From: Bacteroidetes bacterium MED-G21
Lineage (GTDB): Bacteria > Bacteroidota > Bacteroidia > Flavobacteriales > UBA7430
Assembly (NCBI GenBank): GCA_002457305.1
Contig: NTKG01000006.1
Span: 1 to 40,374 of the forward strand
Reading direction: 5' to 3'
Length of the DNA stretch: 40,374 bases
Shown: one piece after another, positions 17,740 to 24,705 of the stretch
Numbering within the stretch: position 1 is the stretch's first letter
How the letters are laid out: every line of letters starts with the position of its first letter
Program-made: the position numbers and the translations under genes
The notes under the pieces: generated by a model
The model's input: only the letters and a program-made list of their open reading frames with translations
Told to the model about the DNA's origin: nothing
Databases searched by the model: none

Positions 17740-18661
17740 TGGCTTTTTTTTGAGTTATTTCTTCTTCAATCAATTGTTCGTATAAATGATTTAATTTTCT
17801 CGATATTTTTCCGAATTTCCCTTTACCAATGATTCTTCCGTCTATTTTAATTACAGGTGTTATACCTCCAAAGCTGCCTGTAACAAATGCTTCGTCTGCT
17901 GCATAAACATCAAAAAGAGAAAAGTTTTTTTGTTTACAAGGGATCTTTTTGTTTTCACAGATTGATATGATTTTACCTCGCGTAATTCCGTTCATACAAT
18001 ATTGGCCTGTTGAAGTCCATACTTCGTCGTCTTTAATGATGAAAAAATTAGTTGCATTGCAGGTAGATACAAATCCATGTATGTCAAGCATTAGTGCTTC
18101 ATCTGCACCTGCCTCTATCGCTTGAATGAGCGCTTGAACTTCATGTAGTTTACTGTGGCAATTTAATCTTGGATCTAGGTAATCTGGTGAGCCTCTTCTT
18201 ATGGTGCTTGTAAACAAGGTAATTCCTTTTTGTTTTGTTTGAGGTGAGGCTTTTTTGTGCTCTGCTATGATTACAATATTTGGACCACTAATTGTGAGTC
18301 TAGGGTCTTGAGAGGGTGTTTTTTTTATCCCACGAGTAATCATTACGCGAACGTGAACATCGTCATGCATTTGATTACATTGTATGGTGTCCCATATGTG
18401 ATTTGTTAATTCTTCTTTACTAAAAGGAAGATGGATGTGAGCCGATATGGCAGTTTGCCACAATCGTTTAAGATGTAAATCAAGGAATACAAGTACGCCC
18501 TTATGTAATCTGAGTGCTTCCCAAACACCATCTCCGACTAAATAGCCACTATCAAATACTGATATTTTGGCATCTTTTCGTGCTATTAGTTCACCATTTA
18601 TGAAAATCTTTACAGTTTCATTTCTGGGGTCATCTAATGCATTATGCGTTCCTTGAATCAT
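17726..18661 (-). CDS. Class IV aminotransferase (branched-chain or D-amino acid type)
   Basis: The protein has 311 residues. It is a PLP enzyme of fold type IV. Landmarks are GYLVGDGVWEALRLHKGVL (43-61), DPRLNCHSKLHEVQALIQAI with the presumed PLP lysine in HSKLH, EALMLDIHGFVSTCNATNFF and GITRGKIISI, the phosphate-binding loop. The family includes branched-chain aminotransferase, D-alanine aminotransferase and aminodeoxychorismate lyase; sequence alone does not separate these here. Residues 1-15 extend beyond the usual start. It is the first gene of a run with the sulfotransferase and TspO genes. The 112 bases upstream of it, towards pyrE, show no exact -7 box. Confidence 0.9.
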   Translation of the reverse strand: MIQGTHNALDDPRNETVKIFINGELIARKDAKISVFDSGYLVGDGVWEALRLHKGVLVFLDLHLKRLWQTAISAHIHLPFSKEELTNHIWDTIQCNQMHDDVHVRVMITRGIKKTPSQDPRLTISGPNIVIIAEHKKASPQTKQKGITLFTSTIRRGSPDYLDPRLNCHSKLHEVQALIQAIEAGADEALMLDIHGFVSTCNATNFFIIKDDEVWTSTGQYCMNGITRGKIISICENKKIPCKQKNFSLFDVYAADEAFVTGSFGGITPVIKIDGRIIGKGKFGKISRKLNHLYEQLIEEEITQKKANARG

Positions 18662-18773
18662 ATTCTTTTAGGTCAAAAAGTAGAAAACCACTATTTTGTT
18701 TAAAAATAAAATTTCAATTTAGAGAAAGTTTAACGCAATCAAAAACGAGTTGTATTAGATTTTTGAGCTTATT

Positions 18774-19409
18774 CTACCATTTGTCGGGTGCAATGCGCCA
18801 TTTTTTGAGGGTGTCAATTTCTTTGTTAGAGACATAGCCAGTATCCATAGCTTGTTCAATAAGGTTGTCGTAGTTACTTAGGGTAACCAAATCGCATTTG
18901 GCATTTTTGAAGTTTTCAACAGAAAGGTCGAAGCCATAAGTGAAGATGGCAGCCATACCTTTTACGTTACATCCTACTTCTTCGAGTGCTTTAACTGCTT
19001 TTAAAGAACTGCCTCCTGTACTAATTAAGTCTTCTATAACAACAACATTTTGACCATTTTCAAGATACCCTTCAATTTGGTTTTTTCGTCCATGTGTTTT
19101 AGGTTCAGGACGAACATACACAAAGGGTAGCCCGAGTTCTTGAGCAACAAGAATGCCATGTGGTATTGCGCCTGTAGCAACACCAGCAATGACATCTGGT
19201 TTTCCAAAACTTTTTGTAACAGCATGAGCAAGTTGTTCTCGAATATAGGTTCGAGTAGCGTGGTGAGAAAGCGTAATGCGATTGTCACAGTATATTGGAG
19301 AGTTCCATCCAGAAGCCCAAGTAAAAGGATTGTTAGGTTGTAATTTTATTGCTTTAATTTGCAATAGAAATTCGGCGGTTTTTTTCGCTGTATCCTTGTT
19401 TAAAATCAT
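18774..19409 (-). CDS. pyrE: Orotate phosphoribosyltransferase
   Basis: The protein has 211 residues, the usual size. It forms orotidine 5'-phosphate from orotate and PRPP in pyrimidine synthesis. The PRPP-binding motif VVVIEDLISTGGSSLKAV is intact at about 120-137. ASGWNSPIYCDNR (31-43) is the orotate-binding region. VYVRPEPKTHGRKNQIEG is the flexible catalytic loop. Its start codon lies only 7 bases from that of the divergent Nudix gene, and a perfect -7 box (TACATTTG) ends 4 bases before the ATG. A leaderless mRNA is therefore likely. Confidence 0.97.
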   Translation of the reverse strand: MILNKDTAKKTAEFLLQIKAIKLQPNNPFTWASGWNSPIYCDNRITLSHHATRTYIREQLAHAVTKSFGKPDVIAGVATGAIPHGILVAQELGLPFVYVRPEPKTHGRKNQIEGYLENGQNVVVIEDLISTGGSSLKAVKALEEVGCNVKGMAAIFTYGFDLSVENFKNAKCDLVTLSNYDNLIEQAMDTGYVSNKEIDTLKKWRIAPDKW

Positions 19410-19413
19410 CCAG

Positions 19414-19421
19414 CAAATGTA
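19414..19421 (-). promoter_or_regulatory. Bacteroidota -7 box of pyrE, overlapping the Nudix start codon
   Basis: The minus strand reads TACATTTG then CTGG and the pyrE ATG. The complement of this box includes the ATG of the divergent Nudix gene (19417-19419), so the promoter lies inside the neighbour's start. Confidence 0.55.
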
Positions 19422-20043
19422 TAGAATTTTTATAAACGATAGCGTATTAATTTTAAGGAGTTTTGAATCTATTTTAGAAGTTGATGAGCAGTCTGAAATT
19501 CAAAGTTATTCATCTGGTTCTTGTATGAATATCGCTATAAGTAAAGTTCAAAATGGGCTTTGTAAATCTTTAATTTTACAAGGGGATGATGTTGAACATA
19601 TGTGGCGCGATTTCTGTTCTCATTATAAATTAATTGAGGCTGCCGGTGGGGTAGTCGTCAATTCGAAAAGTGAAGTTTTGTGGATACTAAGAAACGGTAA
19701 GTGGGATTTACCCAAAGGTAAGGTTGAATTTGGTGAAAAAGTTGAAGATGCTGCCGTACGGGAGGTAGAGGAGGAGTGTGCTGTTCGAGGTATTAATCGG
19801 GGAGCACTTTTAGGAGTAACGTATCATACTTATTCATACAAGAGTGAATCAATTCTTAAAAAAACTTATTGGTATGCAATGACTTGTTCTGAAGAACAAG
19901 TTCTCAAGCCTCAATTAGAAGAAGGTATTACCGAAGTAGTTTGGGCAGATAAGACGAAACATCTTTCGTGTGTATCAAATACTTATACCTCTATAGTTGA
20001 ACTCCTGAAGCAAGAAAAGGTTGTGCATTACCTTTGTTTTTGA
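19417..20043 (+). CDS. Nudix hydrolase family protein
   Basis: I choose the ATG at 19417 (208 residues, MYRIFINDSV) rather than an earlier in-frame one at 19276, which lies inside pyrE and would add 47 unlikely residues. Residues 1-70 are a separate small N-terminal domain. A Nudix domain follows, starting at AAGGVVVNSKSEVLW and GKWDLPKGKVEFGE. The Nudix box reads G-KVEFG-E-KVEDAAV-REVEEECAV: all catalytic Glu positions are kept, but the usual Gly of EExGU is replaced by Ala. The substrate is probably a nucleoside diphosphate derivative. Its last 53 bases overlap the 3' end of coaD on the other strand. Confidence 0.9.
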   Translation: MYRIFINDSVLILRSFESILEVDEQSEIQSYSSGSCMNIAISKVQNGLCKSLILQGDDVEHMWRDFCSHYKLIEAAGGVVVNSKSEVLWILRNGKWDLPKGKVEFGEKVEDAAVREVEEECAVRGINRGALLGVTYHTYSYKSESILKKTYWYAMTCSEEQVLKPQLEEGITEVVWADKTKHLSCVSNTYTSIVELLKQEKVVHYLCF

Positions 20044-20449
20044 TAATATCTCTTACTATGGTAGAAGAAATAGCAGCCCATTCTGGATGGGTATTTAAAT
20101 ATATGGTTTCAATACTTGGATCCATAGCTTGATTCATCATCGCAATGCTTTTTTCATATTCGTAATCATTGGAATTTCGGAGTCCTCTTAATATGAATTT
20201 TGCTTGGTGTTTTTTACAAGCGCCTATGGTTAATCCTTTGTAGTTTATTACTTCAACTGAAGGACAGTCTAAAAAGGTTTTTTCAATCCAATTTTGTTTT
20301 TGCTCTAGAGGGAACATTTCATTTTTTGAACTGTTTACACCAATAGCGACTATAATTTTGTCAAACATTGGAAGAGCTCTTCGAACAATGTCTTCGTGTC
20401 CTTTAGTGATGGGGTCAAATGAACCAGGGAAAAATGCGATTCGTCTCAT
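19991..20449 (-). CDS. coaD: Phosphopantetheine adenylyltransferase
   Basis: The protein has 152 residues, close to the family norm of about 160. It makes dephospho-CoA from ATP and 4'-phosphopantetheine. Motifs are PGSFDPITKGH (8-18, with the nucleotidyltransferase TxGH), RGLRNSNDYEYE (89-100) and AAISSTIVRDII (125-136). Its 3' end overlaps the convergent Nudix gene by 53 bases. It is 73 bases after rsmD on the same strand, and the rsmD-coaD pair is widely conserved in bacteria. Confidence 0.97.
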   Translation of the reverse strand: MRRIAFFPGSFDPITKGHEDIVRRALPMFDKIIVAIGVNSSKNEMFPLEQKQNWIEKTFLDCPSVEVINYKGLTIGACKKHQAKFILRGLRNSNDYEYEKSIAMMNQAMDPSIETIYLNTHPEWAAISSTIVRDIIKNKGNAQPFLASGVQL

Positions 20450-20498
20450 GTTTTACTATTGAGACTGCAAGTTAAAGAATAATTAGGAGACAGGATTC

Positions 20499-20508
20499 AG
20501 GAGGTGAT
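20499..20508 (+). other. Perfect SD-like AGGAGGTGAT (anti-SD ATCACCTCCT on the transcribed strand)
   Basis: The rsmD-coaD spacer reads AGGAGGTGAT on the plus strand with no start codon nearby. On the minus strand, which is transcribed, it reads ATCACCTCCT, identical to the conserved 3' end of 16S rRNA. Function unknown; may be chance. Confidence 0.35.
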
Positions 20509-20522
20509 AAATAATCTAATTT

Positions 20523-21074
20523 TTACTTATCATCATTATTCATCCATTCAAAAAAACTAAAGTTGACATTTCCATATCGTCTTGTGTTTTTAAAAAAAGA
20601 GTGTTTAGAGAAATCTTTCATTTTAGAATGTTCTAGAATTAGAACACCTTCTTGAGAAAGAAGCTTTTTATCAAAAACGGATGCTATAACTTCATTTAAA
20701 TTGGTTAATTCATATGGAGGGTCAGCAAATATTATGTCATGTTCCCTATTGTGTTGACCCAGAAATTCAAATACATCTGCTTGAATAGTTAAAATGGCAT
20801 CAAAATTCAATTCTTGAGCAGTTTGTTGAATGAAACGAATACAGTTATGGTTTTTATCTACACAAAATATTTCTTCTGAACCTCGAGATGCAAATTCATA
20901 TGCAATATTACCTGTACCACTGAATAAGTCAAGCACTCTAATTTCGTCAAAATAGTAACGATTGTTTAGGATGTTAAAGAGCCCTTCTTTTGCCATATCA
21001 GTTGTTGGACGAACTGGCAGATTCTTTGGTGCGATAATTCTTTTACTTTTATGGGAGCCACTTATGATACGCAT
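20523..21074 (-). CDS. rsmD: 16S rRNA (guanine(966)-N2)-methyltransferase RsmD
   Basis: The protein has 183 residues, as expected. It methylates G966 of 16S rRNA in the small subunit. The SAM-binding motif is LDLFSGTGNIAYEFASRG (48-65). The catalytic motif is DPPYEL (118-123, the N6/N2 type D/NPPY). The N-terminal RIISGSHKSKRI and RPTTDMAKEGLFNIL segment is typical of RsmD. The start overlaps the DUF3822 gene by 13 bases, and coaD follows after 73 bases. Confidence 0.97.
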   Translation of the reverse strand: MRIISGSHKSKRIIAPKNLPVRPTTDMAKEGLFNILNNRYYFDEIRVLDLFSGTGNIAYEFASRGSEEIFCVDKNHNCIRFIQQTAQELNFDAILTIQADVFEFLGQHNREHDIIFADPPYELTNLNEVIASVFDKKLLSQEGVLILEHSKMKDFSKHSFFKNTRRYGNVNFSFFEWMNNDDK

Positions 21075-21838
21075 AGGTGCTGGTTGAGTAGTTTGTAATA
21101 GAAGTGCTCTTTTGTCTGGTCGAAAACAAAGCTGTAGTTGTAGTTTGGATTTCTTTTTGTGAAGCTAATATTTCGTATGTACCTATAAAGTAATTTATAA
21201 ACTTCAGAATCTTCTTCAATTTCACCAGAGATTGTAATAGGGGTTTGATCTGGGTTAAGCTGAAGTTGTTCGTATGTGAAGAGTAGATAGTAAATCAGGT
21301 CTTCAGCAGTTTTGTATGAAAAGCTGTTGAAGAATTTAAGGTGTTTACTTTCTAATATAGTGATATCAAACGATTTGTTTTGTATTGATATGTATACTCT
21401 TTCACCTTCTTGAAGTTTAAATTGGTGGATAAGGCTTTCGATTAGAATACTGCTGTCGTGTTTCCACAAAATATTTTTAAAATGTTTATTCAAACAACGC
21501 TCTAATTCTTCAGGAATAAAGTATGAGTTGAATGCTTGAATTGCTTGAATCCAATCTCTTGTTTCTGTTTCATTTTGCAAAAGTAGATGATTGAAAGCTA
21601 AAATTTCTTTCCCATTTTCTTCCTCGTATAGCGCTTTTGGTGTAAGCGTATTTATAGTATGAGCAATACCAACAGATGTTGAAACGAAATTTTGTTGAAG
21701 CAGTTCCTTTTTGTTAACTATCAGGTCAATTTGTTCAGACAGATCGCTGTATGAGATTATGTTTTGAATGTCGTAGTGTTCAAGTGCAATATATTTTTGC
21801 TCTTGAAGGTTGAGTATGGCATAAGAAAATCCATCCAA
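21062..21838 (-). CDS. DUF3822 family protein; 5' end uses a non-standard start or is longer
   Basis: From the first standard start codon in frame (TTG, 21838) the protein has 258 residues and begins at DGFSYAILNLQ. DUF3822 proteins, as I recall them, begin earlier with a strand of the type HLSIQVxLDGFSF. The frame does continue upstream without a stop to 21952 and encodes ISHIDPNLELNKAKSCHLSI before QVNLDGFS. There is no ATG, GTG or TTG in that stretch. An ATT at 21907, 14 bases after the stop of the upstream gene, is the best-placed candidate, so the true gene probably covers 21062-21907. DUF3822 proteins are thought to have an actin-like fold. The gene lies directly before rsmD (13-base overlap), as in other Bacteroidota; the function is unknown. 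Confidence 0.8.
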   Translation of the reverse strand: MDGFSYAILNLQEQKYIALEHYDIQNIISYSDLSEQIDLIVNKKELLQQNFVSTSVGIAHTINTLTPKALYEEENGKEILAFNHLLLQNETETRDWIQAIQAFNSYFIPEELERCLNKHFKNILWKHDSSILIESLIHQFKLQEGERVYISIQNKSFDITILESKHLKFFNSFSYKTAEDLIYYLLFTYEQLQLNPDQTPITISGEIEEDSEVYKLLYRYIRNISFTKRNPNYNYSFVFDQTKEHFYYKLLNQHLCVS

Positions 21839-21920
21839 GTTAACTTGGATGGATAAGTGACATGATTTTGCTTTGTTAAGCTCTAAATTAGGGTCGATAT
21901 GGCTAATTGTAGCTTCTATT

Positions 21921-22511
21921 TTACTCCCAATTTCCGTTAATCTTTGCAGAAGTCATTGAGCCCACTGTAAGGTCTTTAGATGCATTTTTCACTAAATCTT
22001 CATCTAATCCTTTAAGATATTCTTCTTTAGGCGCTTTTGCTTCGAATACCTGAATAGAGAGGCTTCCCGATTTTATTTTTCCTGCTCTAAGCTCTAATTC
22101 AGTGCCTTGTGTATGTGGAATAAGACGCAAGTTTTGTATGTTGTAATTTTCTCCAAAAATAGAGTCTTTGATACTAGCAAAGCCTAAAGTGTCTATGTAA
22201 GTAGTATCTTTAAGTTGGTATTCTCTATATAATTTGTTATAAAATTTCAGCTCTTCATCACGACGTTGTACAATGGTAAATAAACCAGTATCGATTAAGG
22301 GAATTAATTCATCAAAATTTGAAGCGTAATATCTGTTTACTTCTTTAAAAGCTAATTGCGCCTTTCGAACATCTTTAAGTCTTTCAATAACGTCAGCAGA
22401 GCGTCTATTTTTTTCTTTATTGAATCTTATTGGATTCATAATAACAGAGTAGAGTGCATAGCTTAACCCAATAACTAAAATCCAAAGTCCAATGCGAATA
22501 CGTTTTTCCAT
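21921..22511 (-). CDS. Membrane-anchored protein of unknown function, DUF3822 neighbour
   Basis: The protein has 196 residues. One membrane segment lies near the N-terminus (about 8-27, IGLWILVIGLSYALYSVIMN), with the rest on the outer side of the inner membrane. Residues about 40-75 (RRSADVIERLKDVRKAQLAFKEVNRYYASNFDELIPLIDTG in two parts) resemble the helical start of pseudopilin-like proteins, in which a helix is followed by short beta strands. There is no cleavable prepilin site. I recognise it only as the gene that often precedes DUF3822-rsmD-coaD in Bacteroidota. It has its own perfect -7 box, so it probably leads this four-gene unit. Confidence 0.8.
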   Translation of the reverse strand: MEKRIRIGLWILVIGLSYALYSVIMNPIRFNKEKNRRSADVIERLKDVRKAQLAFKEVNRYYASNFDELIPLIDTGLFTIVQRRDEELKFYNKLYREYQLKDTTYIDTLGFASIKDSIFGENYNIQNLRLIPHTQGTELELRAGKIKSGSLSIQVFEAKAPKEEYLKGLDEDLVKNASKDLTVGSMTSAKINGNWE

Positions 22512-22538
22512 CTTTTATTTTGATCTTTATAATAGTGG

Positions 22539-22546
22539 CAAATCTA
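22539..22546 (-). promoter_or_regulatory. Bacteroidota -7 box, unknown-DUF3822-rsmD-coaD unit
   Basis: The minus strand reads TAGATTTG, a perfect TAnnTTTG match, with predicted start at about 22535 and a leader of about 24 bases. The 76-base divergent gap must also hold the promoter of the helicase gene, which shows no exact box. Confidence 0.45.
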
Positions 22547-22587
22547 CAATTTTTTTGCTTTAATCTCATTTTTTTTCGTAGTACTGA

Positions 22588-24030
22588 ATGTATATCTTTG
22601 ACGCTTTGACTTCAGGTATAAAAATAAAGGAACTTCAAGGAGATTTATTACGTAATTTTCCTCATCAAGCCACTAAAGATCAAATCAAATTGATTAGTGA
22701 GGTTGCCGGTTTTTTGTTGGATAAAGATCCGCATCAACTTTTTGTGCTAAAAGGTTATGCAGGTACAGGTAAGACATCTCTTATTCAATCTATAATTCGA
22801 TCTCTATTAAAATACAATCGCAAGTCGGTTTTACTCGCACCAACCGGAAGAGCAGCAAAAGTGATTAGTTCATACACAAAGCGAAAAGCTTATACCATTC
22901 ATAAGCATATATATTATCCCAAGGTAAAGTCTGGAAGTCTTCATTTTGAACTCCAAAAGAATAAAGCAAGTAATACCATTTATATTGTAGATGAAGCGTC
23001 AATGATTGGAAATCAAACTGATTCTGCTTTTGGTGGTAGTGCTCTGTTAGATGATTTAATTCGATTTTCTGATCAGGGACTAAATTGTAAAGTGCTTTTA
23101 ATTGGAGATGTTGCTCAGCTTCCACCTGTTGGTTTGTCGGTAAGCCCTGCTTTAGTTCCCGAAGAATTGAAAATGCGTTATTTTAAAGAGGTTTTTCAAG
23201 TGGAATTAAAGGAGGTGGTACGTCAAGCTCAAGAGTCTGGCATTCTGAGTAATGCAACAGTATTAAGGCAGCTTTTAGAGCTCGATCAAGTTGAATATTC
23301 TCCGGTTTTTGATCTTTATCCAGATGTTGTTAGGTTGATAGAGAAGAACGACCTTGAAGACGCATTAAATTCAGCTTATTCAGATCATTCTATGGAAGAT
23401 TCTGTTGTTGTTTTGCGTTCAAATAAACGGGCAAATATTTACAATCAGCAAATCCGTAATCGGATTCTATGGTATGAAGATGAAATTACTTCCGGAGACC
23501 ATTTGATGGTGGTAAAGAATAATTACTTTGCTTTACCAAAAGAATCAAAAGCGGGGTTCATTGCAAATGGAGATCAGATTGTTATAAAACGTATTTTAAG
23601 AATTCAAGAACGCCATGGTTTTCGTTTTGCAAAAGCTGAAGTTAATTTAGTAGATTATCCAGATGAGCCAGAATTTGAGACTTATTTACTTTTAGATGCC
23701 ATCTATGTTGATCGACCCTCAATGACCTACGAAGATGGCAATAGATTGTATAAATCTGTAGAACAAGAGTATGCGCATATAAAGACCAAGTATAAACGTT
23801 TTCAGGCTATAAAGGCAGATCCTTATTTTAATGCGCTTCAGGTAAAGTTTGCTTATGCTATTACCTGTCATAAGGCGCAAGGAGGTCAATGGAAAAATAT
23901 TTTTATAGAACAGGGCTATTTGCCTGATAATACTGTTGATAAAGAGTATTTAAGATGGCTTTATACAGCTTTTACTAGAGCTATAGATAAAGTTTATTTA
24001 ATAGGATTTAAACCAAATTTTTTTAAATGA
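22588..24030 (+). CDS. RecD-like ATP-dependent DNA helicase (superfamily 1B)
   Basis: The protein has 480 residues. It has Walker A GYAGTGKT (56-63), a Q/Ia region LLAPTGRAAKVI, Walker B IVDEASMIGN, motif III LLIGDVAQLPPVG, motif V YAITCHKAQGGQWKNIFIEQ and motif VI YTAFTRAIDKVYLIGF. This motif set fits the RecD/Dda branch of 5'-3' helicases. It is shorter than RecD2, as the long N-terminal region is missing. Such stand-alone proteins are common in Bacteroidota, usually without RecB and RecC. It ends in a 4-base ATGA overlap with the acyltransferase gene. Confidence 0.92.
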   Translation: MYIFDALTSGIKIKELQGDLLRNFPHQATKDQIKLISEVAGFLLDKDPHQLFVLKGYAGTGKTSLIQSIIRSLLKYNRKSVLLAPTGRAAKVISSYTKRKAYTIHKHIYYPKVKSGSLHFELQKNKASNTIYIVDEASMIGNQTDSAFGGSALLDDLIRFSDQGLNCKVLLIGDVAQLPPVGLSVSPALVPEELKMRYFKEVFQVELKEVVRQAQESGILSNATVLRQLLELDQVEYSPVFDLYPDVVRLIEKNDLEDALNSAYSDHSMEDSVVVLRSNKRANIYNQQIRNRILWYEDEITSGDHLMVVKNNYFALPKESKAGFIANGDQIVIKRILRIQERHGFRFAKAEVNLVDYPDEPEFETYLLLDAIYVDRPSMTYEDGNRLYKSVEQEYAHIKTKYKRFQAIKADPYFNALQVKFAYAITCHKAQGGQWKNIFIEQGYLPDNTVDKEYLRWLYTAFTRAIDKVYLIGFKPNFFK

Positions 24031-24581
24031 AAAAATTGTTGAGTAAATTATTTCTTAAGATTATGGGTTGGAAGTTAGTGGGTGAGGTTCCAAAAGAGGT
24101 TAAAAAAGCCGTAATGGTTTGTGCCCCTCATACTTCCAATTGGGACTTCCCTCTTGCTTTAGCGTCCTTTGCCATAGCAAATTTAAAAGTGAATTATTTT
24201 ATAAAAAAAAGTTGGTTTTTTTTTCCTATGAATTATTTCTTTAAAGCTACTGGAGGTGTGCCAGTAGATCGTTCTAAAAATTATGGTTTGGTAGATTCTA
24301 TGACTTTATTGCTTAAAGAAAGTGATGAAATGATTGTTGTAGTTCCTGCTGAAGGAACACGTTCATGGGTGCCAAAGTGGAAGACCGGATTTTATCATAT
24401 TGCAAAGGCTGCTGAGGTTCCAATTATTTTCGGTTTTGTAGATTTCAAAAATAAGGAGGTTGGTTTTGGTCCATTGTTTAATGTTACTGGAGATTTTTTT
24501 AAAGATATGACCAAAATACAAGCATTTTTTGAAAATAAGAGTGGGAAATTTCCTGAGAAATATAACAATAAAATCTTTTAA
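24027..24581 (+). CDS. PlsC-like 1-acylglycerol-3-phosphate acyltransferase family protein
   Basis: The protein has 184 residues, a compact family member. The catalytic motif appears as PHTSNWD (His and Asp of HxxxxD kept, at about 34-40). The glycerol-phosphate binding motif is VPAEGTRS (about 108-115; EGTRS is the family hallmark). A hydrophobic Phe-rich segment IKKSWFFFPMNYFFKATGGV (about 63-82) sits between them. It transfers an acyl group to a lysophospholipid or another lipid head group at the inner membrane. It overlaps the helicase gene by 4 bases, so it is translated with it, though no functional link is evident. The true substrate is uncertain. Confidence 0.88.
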   Translation: MKKLLSKLFLKIMGWKLVGEVPKEVKKAVMVCAPHTSNWDFPLALASFAIANLKVNYFIKKSWFFFPMNYFFKATGGVPVDRSKNYGLVDSMTLLLKESDEMIVVVPAEGTRSWVPKWKTGFYHIAKAAEVPIIFGFVDFKNKEVGFGPLFNVTGDFFKDMTKIQAFFENKSGKFPEKYNNKIF

Positions 24582-24636
24582 ATTATTTGAAACTTATTTT
24601 TATTTGAACTAATTCTAAATAAATATTAAAATTATG

Positions 24637-24667
24637 TTGGTTTGTAAAAATTTAACTTATAATTTTG
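24637..24667 (+). promoter_or_regulatory. Promoter of the iron-acquisition operon
   Basis: TTGG (24637-24640), 19-base spacer, TAATTTTG (24660-24667), a perfect -7 box. The predicted start is about 24671, giving a 35-base leader. No clear Fur palindrome is visible in the 124-base gap. Confidence 0.55.
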
Positions 24668-24705
24668 CGCCGTAGTTTAAAATAAGTCTAAATAAAAATT
24701 AAAAA

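Noticed and set aside
19034-19288. 84-codon frame within pyrE on the same strand
   Set aside because: Out-of-frame shadow of the PRPP-binding gene with no start context.
19276-19416. Longer Nudix protein starting inside pyrE
   Set aside because: The extra 47 residues are antisense to pyrE coding sequence and have no family character; the ATG at 19417 gives a sensible start.
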